Source: Magnetovibrio sp.
Lineage (GTDB): Bacteria > Pseudomonadota > Alphaproteobacteria > Rhodospirillales > Casp-alpha2
Length of the DNA stretch: 64,000 nucleotides
Assembly: GCA_002722175.1 (NCBI GenBank)
Contig: PBKU01000022.1
Location: 1-64,000, forward strand
Direction of reading: 5' to 3'
The position numbers were made by a program, and so were the translations under genes. Positions 40,225 to 48,782 of this stretch are shown one piece after another. Position 1 is the first letter of the stretch, and each line of letters starts with the position of its first letter. The notes below the pieces were generated by a model. The model did not search any database. It was not told the origin of the DNA and saw only the letters and a list, made by a program, of their open reading frames with translations.

Positions 40225-41213
40225 TGAATTCCCGACATAGTAATTTCTCTTTTTGTAGTTTTACGTCGCTTTTCTTTAGGTATGGATACATCCTAGTCGC
40301 TTCTCTGTTAGTGCTTTTGCCTCTGCAGCTTGCTGACTATCAACAGATTTTTGTAGCTGAAATATTTATATGGGGCCTGTTTGCTTTATCTTTTTCCCTT
40401 GTTTATGGGTATGGTGGGATGCTTTCCTTTGCGCAGGCAGTTTTCTTTGGTTTTGGCTGTTGGGGCTTTAACGTCGGAACATTCTATTTTGATTTCAGTA
40501 TATGGGGGAGCCTGGTTTGCGCATTTCTTGCGGCAACAGTGTTTGCCGTCCCGATTGGCTTTTTTGCGACACGGGTCCGGCAACACCATTTTTTGATAGT
40601 TACGGTCATTGTTTCAGTCTTGGTTGTTATGATTTTGGCCTCAGGGCACTACCGGTGGATTGCGGGCCCCTATGTTACCCGATCCCTGCCTTCCGCCCCG
40701 GAAATTCCCTTTGGATTTTTTAGCTTGAGCTACGCAAATGAACTGGTTGCCTATTATTTTACTGCAACAATGGTGAGTTTAGGCGTTTTTCTTGCTTATC
40801 GATTGATCAGCTCTCCCTTTGGAAAGTCCCTGTTAGCTTTAAAAGATAATGCAATGAGAGCGCAACTGGTTGGCTTGAACGTGAATTTTTTGCGGTGGAT
40901 GATGTTTGTTGCGGCTGCTGGTATAGCGGGTTATTCAGGGGCTTTGTATGCGTTGCTGGCACGATATACAAATTTGGAATTTTTCCACTGGACTTATTCG
41001 GGAAAGGCAGTGATCTGGTCGGTTATCGGAGGTGTGCAGTCAATTTTTGGACCATTTTTGGGTACAGCTTTTTATATGATAACCAATGAATATCTGTCTC
41101 GCTATTTTGAACAGTTTATTGTTCTTTTTGGGGTTTTAATGCTGATTATCCTTCGATTTGCACCTGATGGAATTTGGGGAATAGCGACCCGTTTTTTTCG
41201 ATTGAGAGGCTGA
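40224..41213 (+). CDS. LIV-type ABC transporter permease (LivM family), first copy
   Basis: 329 residues, hydrophobic throughout, with the LivM pattern LVYGYGGMLSFAQAVFFGFG and LIILRFAPDGIWG at the C-terminus; the coupling loop reads LLALKDNAMRAQLVGL. It starts in the one-base overlap TAATG with the LivH gene. The adjacent gene is a second LivM-type permease, so the transporter has three permease genes instead of two. Confidence 0.92.
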   Translation: MNSRHSNFSFCSFTSLFFRYGYILVASLLVLLPLQLADYQQIFVAEIFIWGLFALSFSLVYGYGGMLSFAQAVFFGFGCWGFNVGTFYFDFSIWGSLVCAFLAATVFAVPIGFFATRVRQHHFLIVTVIVSVLVVMILASGHYRWIAGPYVTRSLPSAPEIPFGFFSLSYANELVAYYFTATMVSLGVFLAYRLISSPFGKSLLALKDNAMRAQLVGLNVNFLRWMMFVAAAGIAGYSGALYALLARYTNLEFFHWTYSGKAVIWSVIGGVQSIFGPFLGTAFYMITNEYLSRYFEQFIVLFGVLMLIILRFAPDGIWGIATRFFRLRG

Positions 41214-41215
41214 AC

Positions 41216-42256
41216 ATGAGGTTATTAAATTTCAAAAAACTGTCCTCTCTTGATCTAGTTGGTGTGGGTCTATTGATATTTCTTCTCCTAGTTCCTTACG
41301 TTGTACCTGTCGTTTTAAACGATTTCTGGGTCAACATCATAGCCGAGCTCATGATCTGGAGCTTGTTTGCGGCGAGCGTAAATCTTCTTTTTGGCTATAC
41401 GGGGTTATTGTCGTTCGGTCAGGCGCTGTACTTTGGTATGGGTGCGTACGGTGTGGCCTTTGGATTTGAGTACTTTGACCTGTCTTTCTGGCCTGCGTTT
41501 CTCCTAGGCGTGAGCCTCGGTACATTGTTTGCTGCTTTTGCCGGTATCTTTGCCGTGCGCTTAACGTGGCATTACTTTGCAATCATTACGGTGGTTTTTT
41601 CCCTTATTTTTTATTTTCTGGCTGTCGGCACAAAAGAGTTGACGGGGGGTGACGATGGCCTGCCAATTTCAGTTCCACCTGTCCTGAAATTTGGCCAGTT
41701 TGAATTGTCCTTATTCGATCTGACTTTTCAATATTATTTCATAATGGTCATTGTTGGCCTTGCGTTTTACATGAAATGGAGAGTCTTGGAAAGTCCTCTT
41801 GGCCGGGCTTTTGTTGCGATAAGGGAAAACGATAAACGTGCAAGCTTAATCGGCTTGAATGCATATAAAATTCGTTATCTTTCATTTGTATTGTCTGGTC
41901 TGCTGGCAAGCTTATCCGGGGTGCTCTTTTGTTTGTTTTCCCGCTACGCTACGGCTCAAAATTTGTTTTGGACAGTCTCAGGTGAAGGGGTAGTATGGAT
42001 GATTGTTGGAGGTGCTGGTACATTATTTGGCCCTGCTGTAGGTGCTGCTCTATTAATCGTGCTCCGTGAGGAATTATCGATGTACTGGGAGCACTATCTG
42101 TTAATTGTGGGTGTCATTGTAATTGTCGTGGTTACATTTGCACCCCATGGGATTATGGGGTTGATAAAAGATTTGCTAGGAAGTCGTAATTCAAAGTTAA
42201 CTGGATCGGATAACGGTGAGTTGTTGGAAAAGCAGGGAGGCACTGGTAATGAGTGA
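41216..42256 (+). CDS. LIV-type ABC transporter permease (LivM family), second copy
   Basis: 346 residues from the ATG at 41216, two bases after the preceding stop. Pattern as in the first LivM copy: LLFGYTGLLSFGQALYFGMG, coupling segment FVAIRENDKRASLIGL and a C-terminal VTFAPHGIMGL. The two copies align along most of their length but are well diverged, so this is an old duplication or a deliberate three-permease design. The last 30 residues are hydrophilic and overlap the ATPase gene. Confidence 0.92.
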   Translation: MRLLNFKKLSSLDLVGVGLLIFLLLVPYVVPVVLNDFWVNIIAELMIWSLFAASVNLLFGYTGLLSFGQALYFGMGAYGVAFGFEYFDLSFWPAFLLGVSLGTLFAAFAGIFAVRLTWHYFAIITVVFSLIFYFLAVGTKELTGGDDGLPISVPPVLKFGQFELSLFDLTFQYYFIMVIVGLAFYMKWRVLESPLGRAFVAIRENDKRASLIGLNAYKIRYLSFVLSGLLASLSGVLFCLFSRYATAQNLFWTVSGEGVVWMIVGGAGTLFGPAVGAALLIVLREELSMYWEHYLLIVGVIVIVVVTFAPHGIMGLIKDLLGSRNSKLTGSDNGELLEKQGGTGNE

Positions 42257-43007
42257 GCCGGTTTTAAGTATTTCCGGGCTGACCCGAGCTTTTGGTGGTC
42301 TTGTAGCTGTTGACAATGTCAGCTATGAACTTCCTGGAGGTGATCTTCGCGCTATAATCGGACCCAATGGAGCCGGAAAGACCACTTTGTTCAATCTTAT
42401 TTCTGGAATGCTTGATGCTGACCGGGGCACGATTAAGTTTCGTGGGCAGGATATTTCGGCAAAACCCCCTCATGCAATCAGTCAGATGGGGATCGCACGA
42501 ACTCTCCAAATTAAAAGTGTTTTTGAAGGGCTTTCCGTCTATGATAATCTCTGGATTTCTGCGCATGCGCGTACGCAGCGCCTTAGCCCGTTCAGGGCAG
42601 CTAGTTCTTATCTTGATACTTCAAGAATAGTCGAAGAAGCCCTTGAAGAAATTGGAATTTCTAGGTTCCGCGATGAAAAGGCCGGGAATCTTTCATATGG
42701 AGATATAGCGCTTCTTGAAATCGCAATAGCTCTTTGCATGAAACCCAATCTGCTGCTTCTCGATGAACCGGTTGCTGGCATGAGCCCTGAAGAAACTGAA
42801 ACCGTAGTTACAAAAATCAAGCAGCTCTCAAAACAATTGGATATTGTGCTGATTGAGCATGATATGAGCGTTGTATTCGGGATTGCTGACGTTGTCACTG
42901 TCATGAACAACGGGGCCATATTATGTGAAGGTCCACCGGATGAAATTACAAGAGATGAGCGAGTTCAGGAGGCCTACCTCGGAGTGCCCGAAGATGGGGA
43001 GAGCTGA
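42249..43007 (+). CDS. LIV-type ABC transporter ATPase (LivG family)
   Basis: 252 residues from the ATG at 42249, which overlaps the preceding permease gene by 8 bp. Walker A GPNGAGKTT, the LivG-type NLSYGDIALLEIA in place of the usual LSGGQ, and LLLLDEPVAGMSPEET as Walker B are present. Cytoplasmic energising subunit, partner of the LivF-type gene two bases downstream. Confidence 0.94.
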   Translation: MSEPVLSISGLTRAFGGLVAVDNVSYELPGGDLRAIIGPNGAGKTTLFNLISGMLDADRGTIKFRGQDISAKPPHAISQMGIARTLQIKSVFEGLSVYDNLWISAHARTQRLSPFRAASSYLDTSRIVEEALEEIGISRFRDEKAGNLSYGDIALLEIAIALCMKPNLLLLDEPVAGMSPEETETVVTKIKQLSKQLDIVLIEHDMSVVFGIADVVTVMNNGAILCEGPPDEITRDERVQEAYLGVPEDGES

Positions 43008-43009
43008 TC

Positions 43010-43708
43010 ATGCTGAAACTTAAGAATGTTTTTTCAGGTTATGGGAAAAGTCTTGTCCTCCAGGGACTGGACCTTGAAGTGGATACAGGCGAGGCTGTTG
43101 CCCTTCTTGGACGAAACGGCGTTGGGAAGACAACCACCCTTCGGACAATTATGGGCCTTACACCAAGCAAAAGCGGAGAAATTACATTTGAAGGCCATAA
43201 CATAAACAACCAGCCGCCGCATACGGTTCCCCGCCAAGGTATAGGGTATGTTCCGCAGGGGCGTCATATTTTTCCAAATCTCTCGGTTATGGATAATTTA
43301 TGTATTGGTCTCAGGAGCGCCCCCACCCAGGCTCAGTTGATACCAGTTTTTGCACGATTTCCTAGGTTGGAAGAAAGATCGCAGCAATTGGGAGGGACGT
43401 TGTCTGGTGGTGAACAGCAGATGCTGGCTATTGCGCGTTGTCTGATTATGGGTCCAAAAATTCTTCTTCTCGATGAACCAACTGAAGGCATTATGCCAAA
43501 ACTTGTTGCGGGATTGAGGGACGAAATCAAGGCCATAAATGAAACCGGTGTTTCGGTCTTGTTCGTCGAACAAAATATCCGGGCGGCGCTTGCAGTGTGT
43601 TCCCGTGTTTATATTATGGAAAAAGGCATTGTTTCGTATGAGGGTACTGCTGGAGAATTAAAAAGAAATCCTGAAATAGTAAAAAAACACTTAGGAGTTT
43701 CTTTGTAA
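43010..43708 (+). CDS. LIV-type ABC transporter ATPase (LivF family)
   Basis: 232 residues with Walker A GRNGVGKTT, signature LSGGEQQMLAIARCL and Walker B ILLLDEPTEGIMP, the LivF pattern. It follows the LivG-type gene directly and pairs with it as the ATPase heterodimer. The 92 bp after its stop contain a short AAGGC/GCCTT inverted repeat of doubtful weight and then the ribosome site of the binding protein. Confidence 0.94.
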   Translation: MLKLKNVFSGYGKSLVLQGLDLEVDTGEAVALLGRNGVGKTTTLRTIMGLTPSKSGEITFEGHNINNQPPHTVPRQGIGYVPQGRHIFPNLSVMDNLCIGLRSAPTQAQLIPVFARFPRLEERSQQLGGTLSGGEQQMLAIARCLIMGPKILLLDEPTEGIMPKLVAGLRDEIKAINETGVSVLFVEQNIRAALAVCSRVYIMEKGIVSYEGTAGELKRNPEIVKKHLGVSL

Positions 43709-43800
43709 AAGGCAGAAAGCCTTAGTTATTAAAATATAACAATAACATCCGTGTTGAACCGGGGTAAAATCTTTCAGTAAAGGGAAAAAGGATAAATATT

Positions 43801-45075
43801 ATGGCTAGCACTAGACGAAGTTTTTTAAAAAGTTTTTTAGCAGGCGGTGTATTAGGACAGACGATTAACCTGACATTCGCAAAAAATTTATTTGCAGGAA
43901 CCTCTGGAGATCCAATTATTATCGGCCACCAGTGTGAGCTGACCGGTGGAATCTCTTCCTGGGGTTATTGGCTTAACAAGGCAGCTGAAGAAGCCGTGAA
44001 GCATCTTAACAGCAATAACGGAATCGCCGGGCGTCCGGTAAAGCTCGTGACAGAAGATACAGAAACCAATCCGCCAACAGGAGCTCGAAAGTTTCGGGCG
44101 TTGGTTCAGAGACACAAGGCGGATTTCGTGCTCGGGTCAGTTCATTCGGGAGTAAATTTAGCAACAGTGCCCATCGCCAAGGAGTTAAAAACTATTTACA
44201 TTCCCAATGGGATGGCGGCAGAAATGACTGGGAAAAAAGGAAATCGGTATACCTTTCGTGTCGGAAGTGATACATACTCACAGGCTGCTGCTGGTGCTGA
44301 ATGGGCAACAAAGAATTTGGGCAACGAATGGACCTTTCTTTTTGCTGATTACGGATGGGGTTGGAGCCATTTCAACGAGCACAAGCCAATTCTTGAGAAA
44401 ATTGGTGCCAAGGTAAATCCACCAATAGCAGTTCCACTGGATGCAAAAGATTTACTTCCCTATTTAGCGAAGATCCCAAAGTCGACTACGCAATTATATT
44501 CAATATTTTTTGGTTCACAGTCGGTGGCTCTGTATACTCAGTCCAAGTCCATGGGGTTAGACAAGGATATGGCGCGTTATTCCGTTTTATGCACCCATGA
44601 AGCAATCTCTCCAAAAGATATCGGAGGGGCGTCAGATGGTGTAAATCTTCTGGAATATCATCCACGTATGCTCAAATATAAAGATACGCCTCACAATAGG
44701 AAGCTTCGTGATCTCATGGGTGTTGATGAAGCCGATGCCCGGGAAAAGGGGTCGAAACGCATATTGGCCGGCAGCCATTTTTGGCAGGTCTGGGAAAGTG
44801 TATTTTTTATTCAAAAAGCAGTTGAAAAAAGCGGTTGGAAGTCGAAAAAAGATACACCGGACTTCATACAAGCCCTGGAAGGAATGAAAGTCAGTGAGTC
44901 CTTTGAACATCCCCAGGGTGATAAGTATATTCGGGCCAAGGATCATAAAGCTGTAATCAACTTTCATATGAGCAAGGTTGAAAATGGTGAGATCCATGTA
45001 AAACACCAGATTTCTGCAGGTAGAATCGAGAAATTTTTTCCTGCAAGATACGATTTTACAAAAGAAAGCTTCTAG
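43801..45075 (+). CDS. Tat-exported LIV-type substrate-binding protein
   Basis: 424 residues. The N-terminus TRRSFLKSF followed by a hydrophobic stretch is a twin-arginine signal, so the protein is exported folded to the periplasm. The mature part has the type-1 periplasmic-binding fold of the amide/urea/amino-acid group: IGHQCELTGGISSWG, NGIAGRPVKLVTEDTETNP, and a hinge YTFRVGSDTYSQA. In relatives (AmiC, UrtA, FmdD) ligands are short-chain amides or urea. AAGGA precedes the ATG. A strong hairpin follows the gene. Confidence 0.9.
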   Translation: MASTRRSFLKSFLAGGVLGQTINLTFAKNLFAGTSGDPIIIGHQCELTGGISSWGYWLNKAAEEAVKHLNSNNGIAGRPVKLVTEDTETNPPTGARKFRALVQRHKADFVLGSVHSGVNLATVPIAKELKTIYIPNGMAAEMTGKKGNRYTFRVGSDTYSQAAAGAEWATKNLGNEWTFLFADYGWGWSHFNEHKPILEKIGAKVNPPIAVPLDAKDLLPYLAKIPKSTTQLYSIFFGSQSVALYTQSKSMGLDKDMARYSVLCTHEAISPKDIGGASDGVNLLEYHPRMLKYKDTPHNRKLRDLMGVDEADAREKGSKRILAGSHFWQVWESVFFIQKAVEKSGWKSKKDTPDFIQALEGMKVSESFEHPQGDKYIRAKDHKAVINFHMSKVENGEIHVKHQISAGRIEKFFPARYDFTKESF

Positions 45076-45086
45076 GGCACTTGCAA

Positions 45087-45118
45087 CTCCCCTGGAAAAC
45101 TTTTGTTTTCCGGGGGAG
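45087..45118 (+). terminator. Hairpin between binding-protein gene and nitrilase
   Basis: A 14-bp stem, CTCCCCTGGAAAAC pairing with GTTTTCCGGGGGAG (one G-U pair), with a TTTT loop, 11 bases after the stop codon. It is followed by ACTTTCTTTTGTT, a T-rich tract. It should terminate most transcripts after the binding protein or protect the 3' end, leaving partial read-through into the nitrilase. Confidence 0.8.
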
Positions 45119-45150
45119 ACTTTCTTTTGTTAATTTTGAGGAGTAAACCT

Positions 45151-46218
45151 TTGACTGCAGTTAACCCTTCTTTCAAGATAGCTCTAGCCCATGTCGCTCC
45201 AATCTTTTTGGACCGGGATGCAACTGTTTCGAAGGCGTGTTCACTGATAGAAGAAGCTGCAAAAAATGGAGCTCGTCTTATTGCTTTTCCTGAAACATTT
45301 GTTCCAGCGTTCCCGATCTGGGCTGCTCTTGATGCCCCGATAAATAATCATAGCTTCTTTAGGTGTCTGGCTGAAAACTCCCTGCGAGTGCCTGGGCCCG
45401 AAATTATTAAATTAGCAAACGCGGCCAGACGTGCAGGGATTCTTGTTTCAATTGGCGTAAACGAATTATCTGACGTTAGTGTAGGTTGTATCTGGAACGC
45501 AAACCTGCTCATTGGCGATGATGGTTCTGTATTAAATCATCATCGTAAACTAGTACCAACATTTTTTGAAAAAATGGTTTGGGCAAACGGGGATGGAGCA
45601 GGCCTAAACGTCGTTAGTACAGCGATTGGTAAAATTGGTACTCTGATTTGTGGTGAGAACACCAATCCACTTGCACGTTATTCTTTAATGGCACAAGGTG
45701 AGCAAGTGCATATTTCGAGCTATCCACCAGTTTGGCCGACAAAGCCTCCTGAAAGTGGTGAAAATTACAACCTATCCAATGCCATTCGAATTCGTGCAGG
45801 TGCCCATTCGTTTGAGGCAAAGTGTTTTAATGTGGTTGTCTCCGGCTTCATGGACGCATCGATGATCGAAGCAATAGCAAAAACTAACAAAAATTTTGAG
45901 AAAATATTAAAAAATAGTCCACGGGGTGTCTCCATGCTGATAGGCCCTACTGGCGAAGTGATAGGCGAGACAGCAGAATCAGAAGAAACAATTATTTATA
46001 ATAATATTGACCTTGCACAATGTGTTGAGCCGAAGCAGTTTCACGACGTTGTAGGATACTATAATCGTTTCGATATATTTAAGCTGACGGTTGATCGAAC
46101 AGCTAACAGACCCATTAAATTCGTATCGTTCAGCGATGTTGATGGGAAAGAAGGAGAAATAGAATCTGAGGAGCCTATGCGTCTAGATGAAATATCATCT
46201 CGAAGAGGCATTAGTTAG
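45151..46218 (+). CDS. Nitrilase
   Basis: 355 residues of the nitrilase branch of the carbon-nitrogen hydrolases; converts a nitrile to acid and ammonia. Triad Glu48 (FPETFVPAFP), Lys133 (HHRKLVPTF) and Cys167, in CGENTNPLARY, which is specific for true nitrilases as opposed to amidases or beta-ureidopropionases. Start: TTG at 45151 preceded by GAGGAG is much better than the TTG at 45103, which lies inside the hairpin. The acid and ammonia products and the neighbouring amide-type transporter point to nitrogen scavenging. Confidence 0.92.
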   Translation: MTAVNPSFKIALAHVAPIFLDRDATVSKACSLIEEAAKNGARLIAFPETFVPAFPIWAALDAPINNHSFFRCLAENSLRVPGPEIIKLANAARRAGILVSIGVNELSDVSVGCIWNANLLIGDDGSVLNHHRKLVPTFFEKMVWANGDGAGLNVVSTAIGKIGTLICGENTNPLARYSLMAQGEQVHISSYPPVWPTKPPESGENYNLSNAIRIRAGAHSFEAKCFNVVVSGFMDASMIEAIAKTNKNFEKILKNSPRGVSMLIGPTGEVIGETAESEETIIYNNIDLAQCVEPKQFHDVVGYYNRFDIFKLTVDRTANRPIKFVSFSDVDGKEGEIESEEPMRLDEISSRRGIS

Positions 46219-46269
46219 AAAGAAAATGTCACTGCTGATTCCTAATATATTGCGTATTTGCTAACTATA

Positions 46270-46869
46270 ATGACCTTAACAGTGCGAAATATTCTGCTCC
46301 TTATAGTAGTGTTCCTTCTTGTTTTCTTACTTCCGGTCATTGTTTATGCAAGTTTAGTCTGGCTGCAATTTGGGTTTTTAAAGATTTCCGGGTACATTCC
46401 GATAGAAGAACTAAGTCAAGCACTGGCAGCGTTGAGCTTTATAGATTTTTTTTCGACACCGATGATGTCAATTAATATGACGAGTGGGCTGATTCTTTCA
46501 AATGTTTATAGTCTGACATCCGGTCAGTTTATTCTAACTGCAGCCATGGGTCTTGCTATCTTGCTAAATTTGATAATTTATCTAGATCAACGTCAATGCG
46601 ATTATCTCGGAAGTAGAACGGGGGTAACTGCGGCTGCAGGAACTGGCCTTTTGGCAACCGTTAGTGCATCAAGCACGGGAATTGTGGGATGCTGCGGCGT
46701 AGGTTTTTCGGGTGGCCTATTGGCATTAACTGGGATTGGGGCATCAGCATCGCGCCTTATTTCCGAAAACTCAAGTGTAGTGCAAATTATCTTGATATTA
46801 TTATTTTTAATTAATTGGTTTCGCCTGCGTCGAAAACTTGAAGTGCCGGGTACCAAGTTTACTCGATAG
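46270..46869 (+). CDS. Hypothetical membrane protein with a Gly/Ala/Ser-rich helix pair
   Basis: 199 residues from the ATG at 46270 (the frame is open from a TTG at 46258). Five hydrophobic segments: about 8-36, 52-66, 84-105, 118-160 and 165-188. The fourth is unusually rich in Gly, Ala, Ser and Thr and contains a vicinal cysteine pair (C141-C142 in GIVGCCGVGF), a layout that recalls metal-handling membrane proteins. No family recognised. It lies about 50 bp downstream of the nitrilase gene and may be co-transcribed. Confidence 0.6.
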   Translation: MTLTVRNILLLIVVFLLVFLLPVIVYASLVWLQFGFLKISGYIPIEELSQALAALSFIDFFSTPMMSINMTSGLILSNVYSLTSGQFILTAAMGLAILLNLIIYLDQRQCDYLGSRTGVTAAAGTGLLATVSASSTGIVGCCGVGFSGGLLALTGIGASASRLISENSSVVQIILILLFLINWFRLRRKLEVPGTKFTR

Positions 46870-47041
46870 AGCTTTTTTAAGCAATACATTTACCTTATCC
46901 CCTATCTATTTGTTAACATTAAGTATTCATAATTTTTTTTATTAATTAAAAATTAATATGGAATAACGATAATTAATGTTAGCTATTTTTGATTATAGTT
47001 ACGATTAATGGTTATTGAATTTTGGAGAAGGTGCAGAGAAA

Positions 47042-47434
47042 ATGACAATAGAATTGGAAATGCTGACGTGGACAGCTGTATTAACTCTTCTTATTTGGAT
47101 ACCATATATTCTGGCACGAATTATGAATATAGGTCTTATTGAAACCCTTACCTACAAAAATGATAATGCGCCGGTTCCAGCCTGGGCCGAGCGCGCAAAG
47201 AAAGCGCATTATAATGCTATTGAAAATCTGATACCTTTCACCGTGCTGATTCTTGTTGCGCACTCCATGGAAGTGTCGAACGAGGCCACGCAATCGGCAG
47301 CCATAGCTTATTTTTGGCTCCGAGTCGCCCATTATGTTGTTTATACAGCTAGTATACCATTTGGACGCACTCTTATGTTTGCGGGTGCGTGGTTGGCGCA
47401 AATCTGTATCGCGTCTCAGATCATTATTTCATAG
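47042..47434 (+). CDS. MAPEG family membrane protein
   Basis: 130 residues from the ATG at 47042. Four membrane helices and the MAPEG pattern: a first helix ending ARIMNIG, then RAKKAHYNAIENLIPFT and FWLRVAHYVVYTASIPF. Eukaryotic members are microsomal glutathione transferases; bacterial ones are mostly uncharacterised. Single gene, convergent with the SHMT-like gene. Confidence 0.88.
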   Translation: MTIELEMLTWTAVLTLLIWIPYILARIMNIGLIETLTYKNDNAPVPAWAERAKKAHYNAIENLIPFTVLILVAHSMEVSNEATQSAAIAYFWLRVAHYVVYTASIPFGRTLMFAGAWLAQICIASQIIIS

Positions 47435-47505
47435 ATATTCAGTTGAACCCGTTAATCTAAAAAAAACTAGCAAGGCGCAGTGACAATAAGTTGGCTGTTC
47501 TTATG

Positions 47506-48768
47506 CTATTTTTGGTAGATTGGAAAATCCTGGCAAAGTTTTTGTACAATTCTTTTTGCATCAAGAAAAAGTTTGTTTTCATGAAATTCTGAAGGTAGCA
47601 GCAGACCTGCAATTATTTCCCCTATCTCCTTAAACTCTTTTTCTGCAAAGCCTCGCGTAGTTGCTGCAGCGGCACCTAGCCGAAGCCCTCTCCACTTTCC
47701 TGGATTTTTTTGATCAAACGGGACCGGGTTCTTATTTGAAGTGATATTTACACTCTCTAATATGTCTTCAGCCATCTTGCCTGTCATATCTGTGCCGGAG
47801 AGGTCAAGCAGTACTAAATGTGTATCAGTTCCTTGGGAAACAAGCTTTATTCCGCAATCAAGAAGAGTATTGGCTAATTGGGCTGCATTTGAAAGAATCT
47901 GCCTAGTATAAAGCTTAAATTCAGGTCGTAGAGCTTCTCCAAGGCAGACCGCTTTAGCGGCAATGATTTGTGTGTGCAAGCTACCCTGAATTCCTGGAAA
48001 AACAGCTGAATTCAGCTGTTTCAACCATTTTTTGTTTTTTGACAAGAGTAGCCCGCCGCGTGGTCCCCTTAGGGTCTTCGTTGTGGTGCAGGTAACTATA
48101 TCAGCATGAGCAACAGGGGATGGGTGCACTCCTCCTGCAACCAGTCCTGCCGTATGCGCCATATCAACCAACAATAAAGCATCAACCTTTTTTGCAATGA
48201 ACGCCATTCGTTCAAAATCTATTTGTCTGGGATAGGCAGAGCCTCCTGCAATAATCAGTTTTGGTCTTACGCTAGCGGCACGGAGCTCTATTTTTTCGTA
48301 GTCGAGAATACCAGTTTTACGATCCACTAAATAATGGTGAGAATTAAACCACTGTCCGGAGATATTGGCCTCATAGCCATGGCTTAGGTGCCCGCCCGAC
48401 GCAAGATCCAAACTCAAAATTTTGTCACCAGGATTCAAAAGAGCGAGGAAAACAGAAAGGTTGGCTTGGCTTCCGGAATGAGGTTGGACGTTTGCATAAT
48501 CACACTGAAATAATTCACAGGCACGATCGATAGCAGTTTGTTCAATGATGTCTGCATATTTCCCACCTCGATGAAACCGGGTGCCAGGATAGCCTTCTAA
48601 AGTTTTATTTGTTATTTGGTGGCCAAGGGCATCCAGAACCGATTGGCTGACAATATTTTCAGATGCAATGAGCTCAATTTGATTTTGCTGGCGCTCTTTT
48701 TCATCATTTAGTGCGTTCGCTATTACAATGTCAGAATCATCCATACTTGCCGTGAAAAAGTAATCCAT
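47506..48768 (-). CDS. Serine hydroxymethyltransferase-family enzyme, 2-methylserine type
   Basis: 420-residue PLP enzyme. The PLP lysine is Lys231 in TCTTTKTLRGPRGG, where ordinary GlyA has TTTTHKTLRGPRGG; the histidine is replaced by threonine. YPGTRFHRGG replaces the standard YPGKRYYGGC and FPGIQGSLH replaces FPGLQGGP. From memory these variants match the 2-methylserine hydroxymethyltransferase group, which converts 2-methylserine to alanine with tetrahydrofolate. It follows a PhyH-type dioxygenase gene by 14 bp with a GGAG site, so the pair is an operon. It is probably a paralogue of a housekeeping glyA elsewhere. Confidence 0.82.
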   Translation of the reverse strand: MDYFFTASMDDSDIVIANALNDEKERQQNQIELIASENIVSQSVLDALGHQITNKTLEGYPGTRFHRGGKYADIIEQTAIDRACELFQCDYANVQPHSGSQANLSVFLALLNPGDKILSLDLASGGHLSHGYEANISGQWFNSHHYLVDRKTGILDYEKIELRAASVRPKLIIAGGSAYPRQIDFERMAFIAKKVDALLLVDMAHTAGLVAGGVHPSPVAHADIVTCTTTKTLRGPRGGLLLSKNKKWLKQLNSAVFPGIQGSLHTQIIAAKAVCLGEALRPEFKLYTRQILSNAAQLANTLLDCGIKLVSQGTDTHLVLLDLSGTDMTGKMAEDILESVNITSNKNPVPFDQKNPGKWRGLRLGAAAATTRGFAEKEFKEIGEIIAGLLLPSEFHENKLFLDAKRIVQKLCQDFPIYQK

Positions 48769-48782
48769 ATTTTCTCCGGTTA

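Noticed and set aside
43711-43730. Short AAGGC/GCCTT hairpin after the LivF-type gene as a terminator
   Set aside because: Only five base pairs and no T-tract; the binding-protein gene downstream is probably in the same operon.
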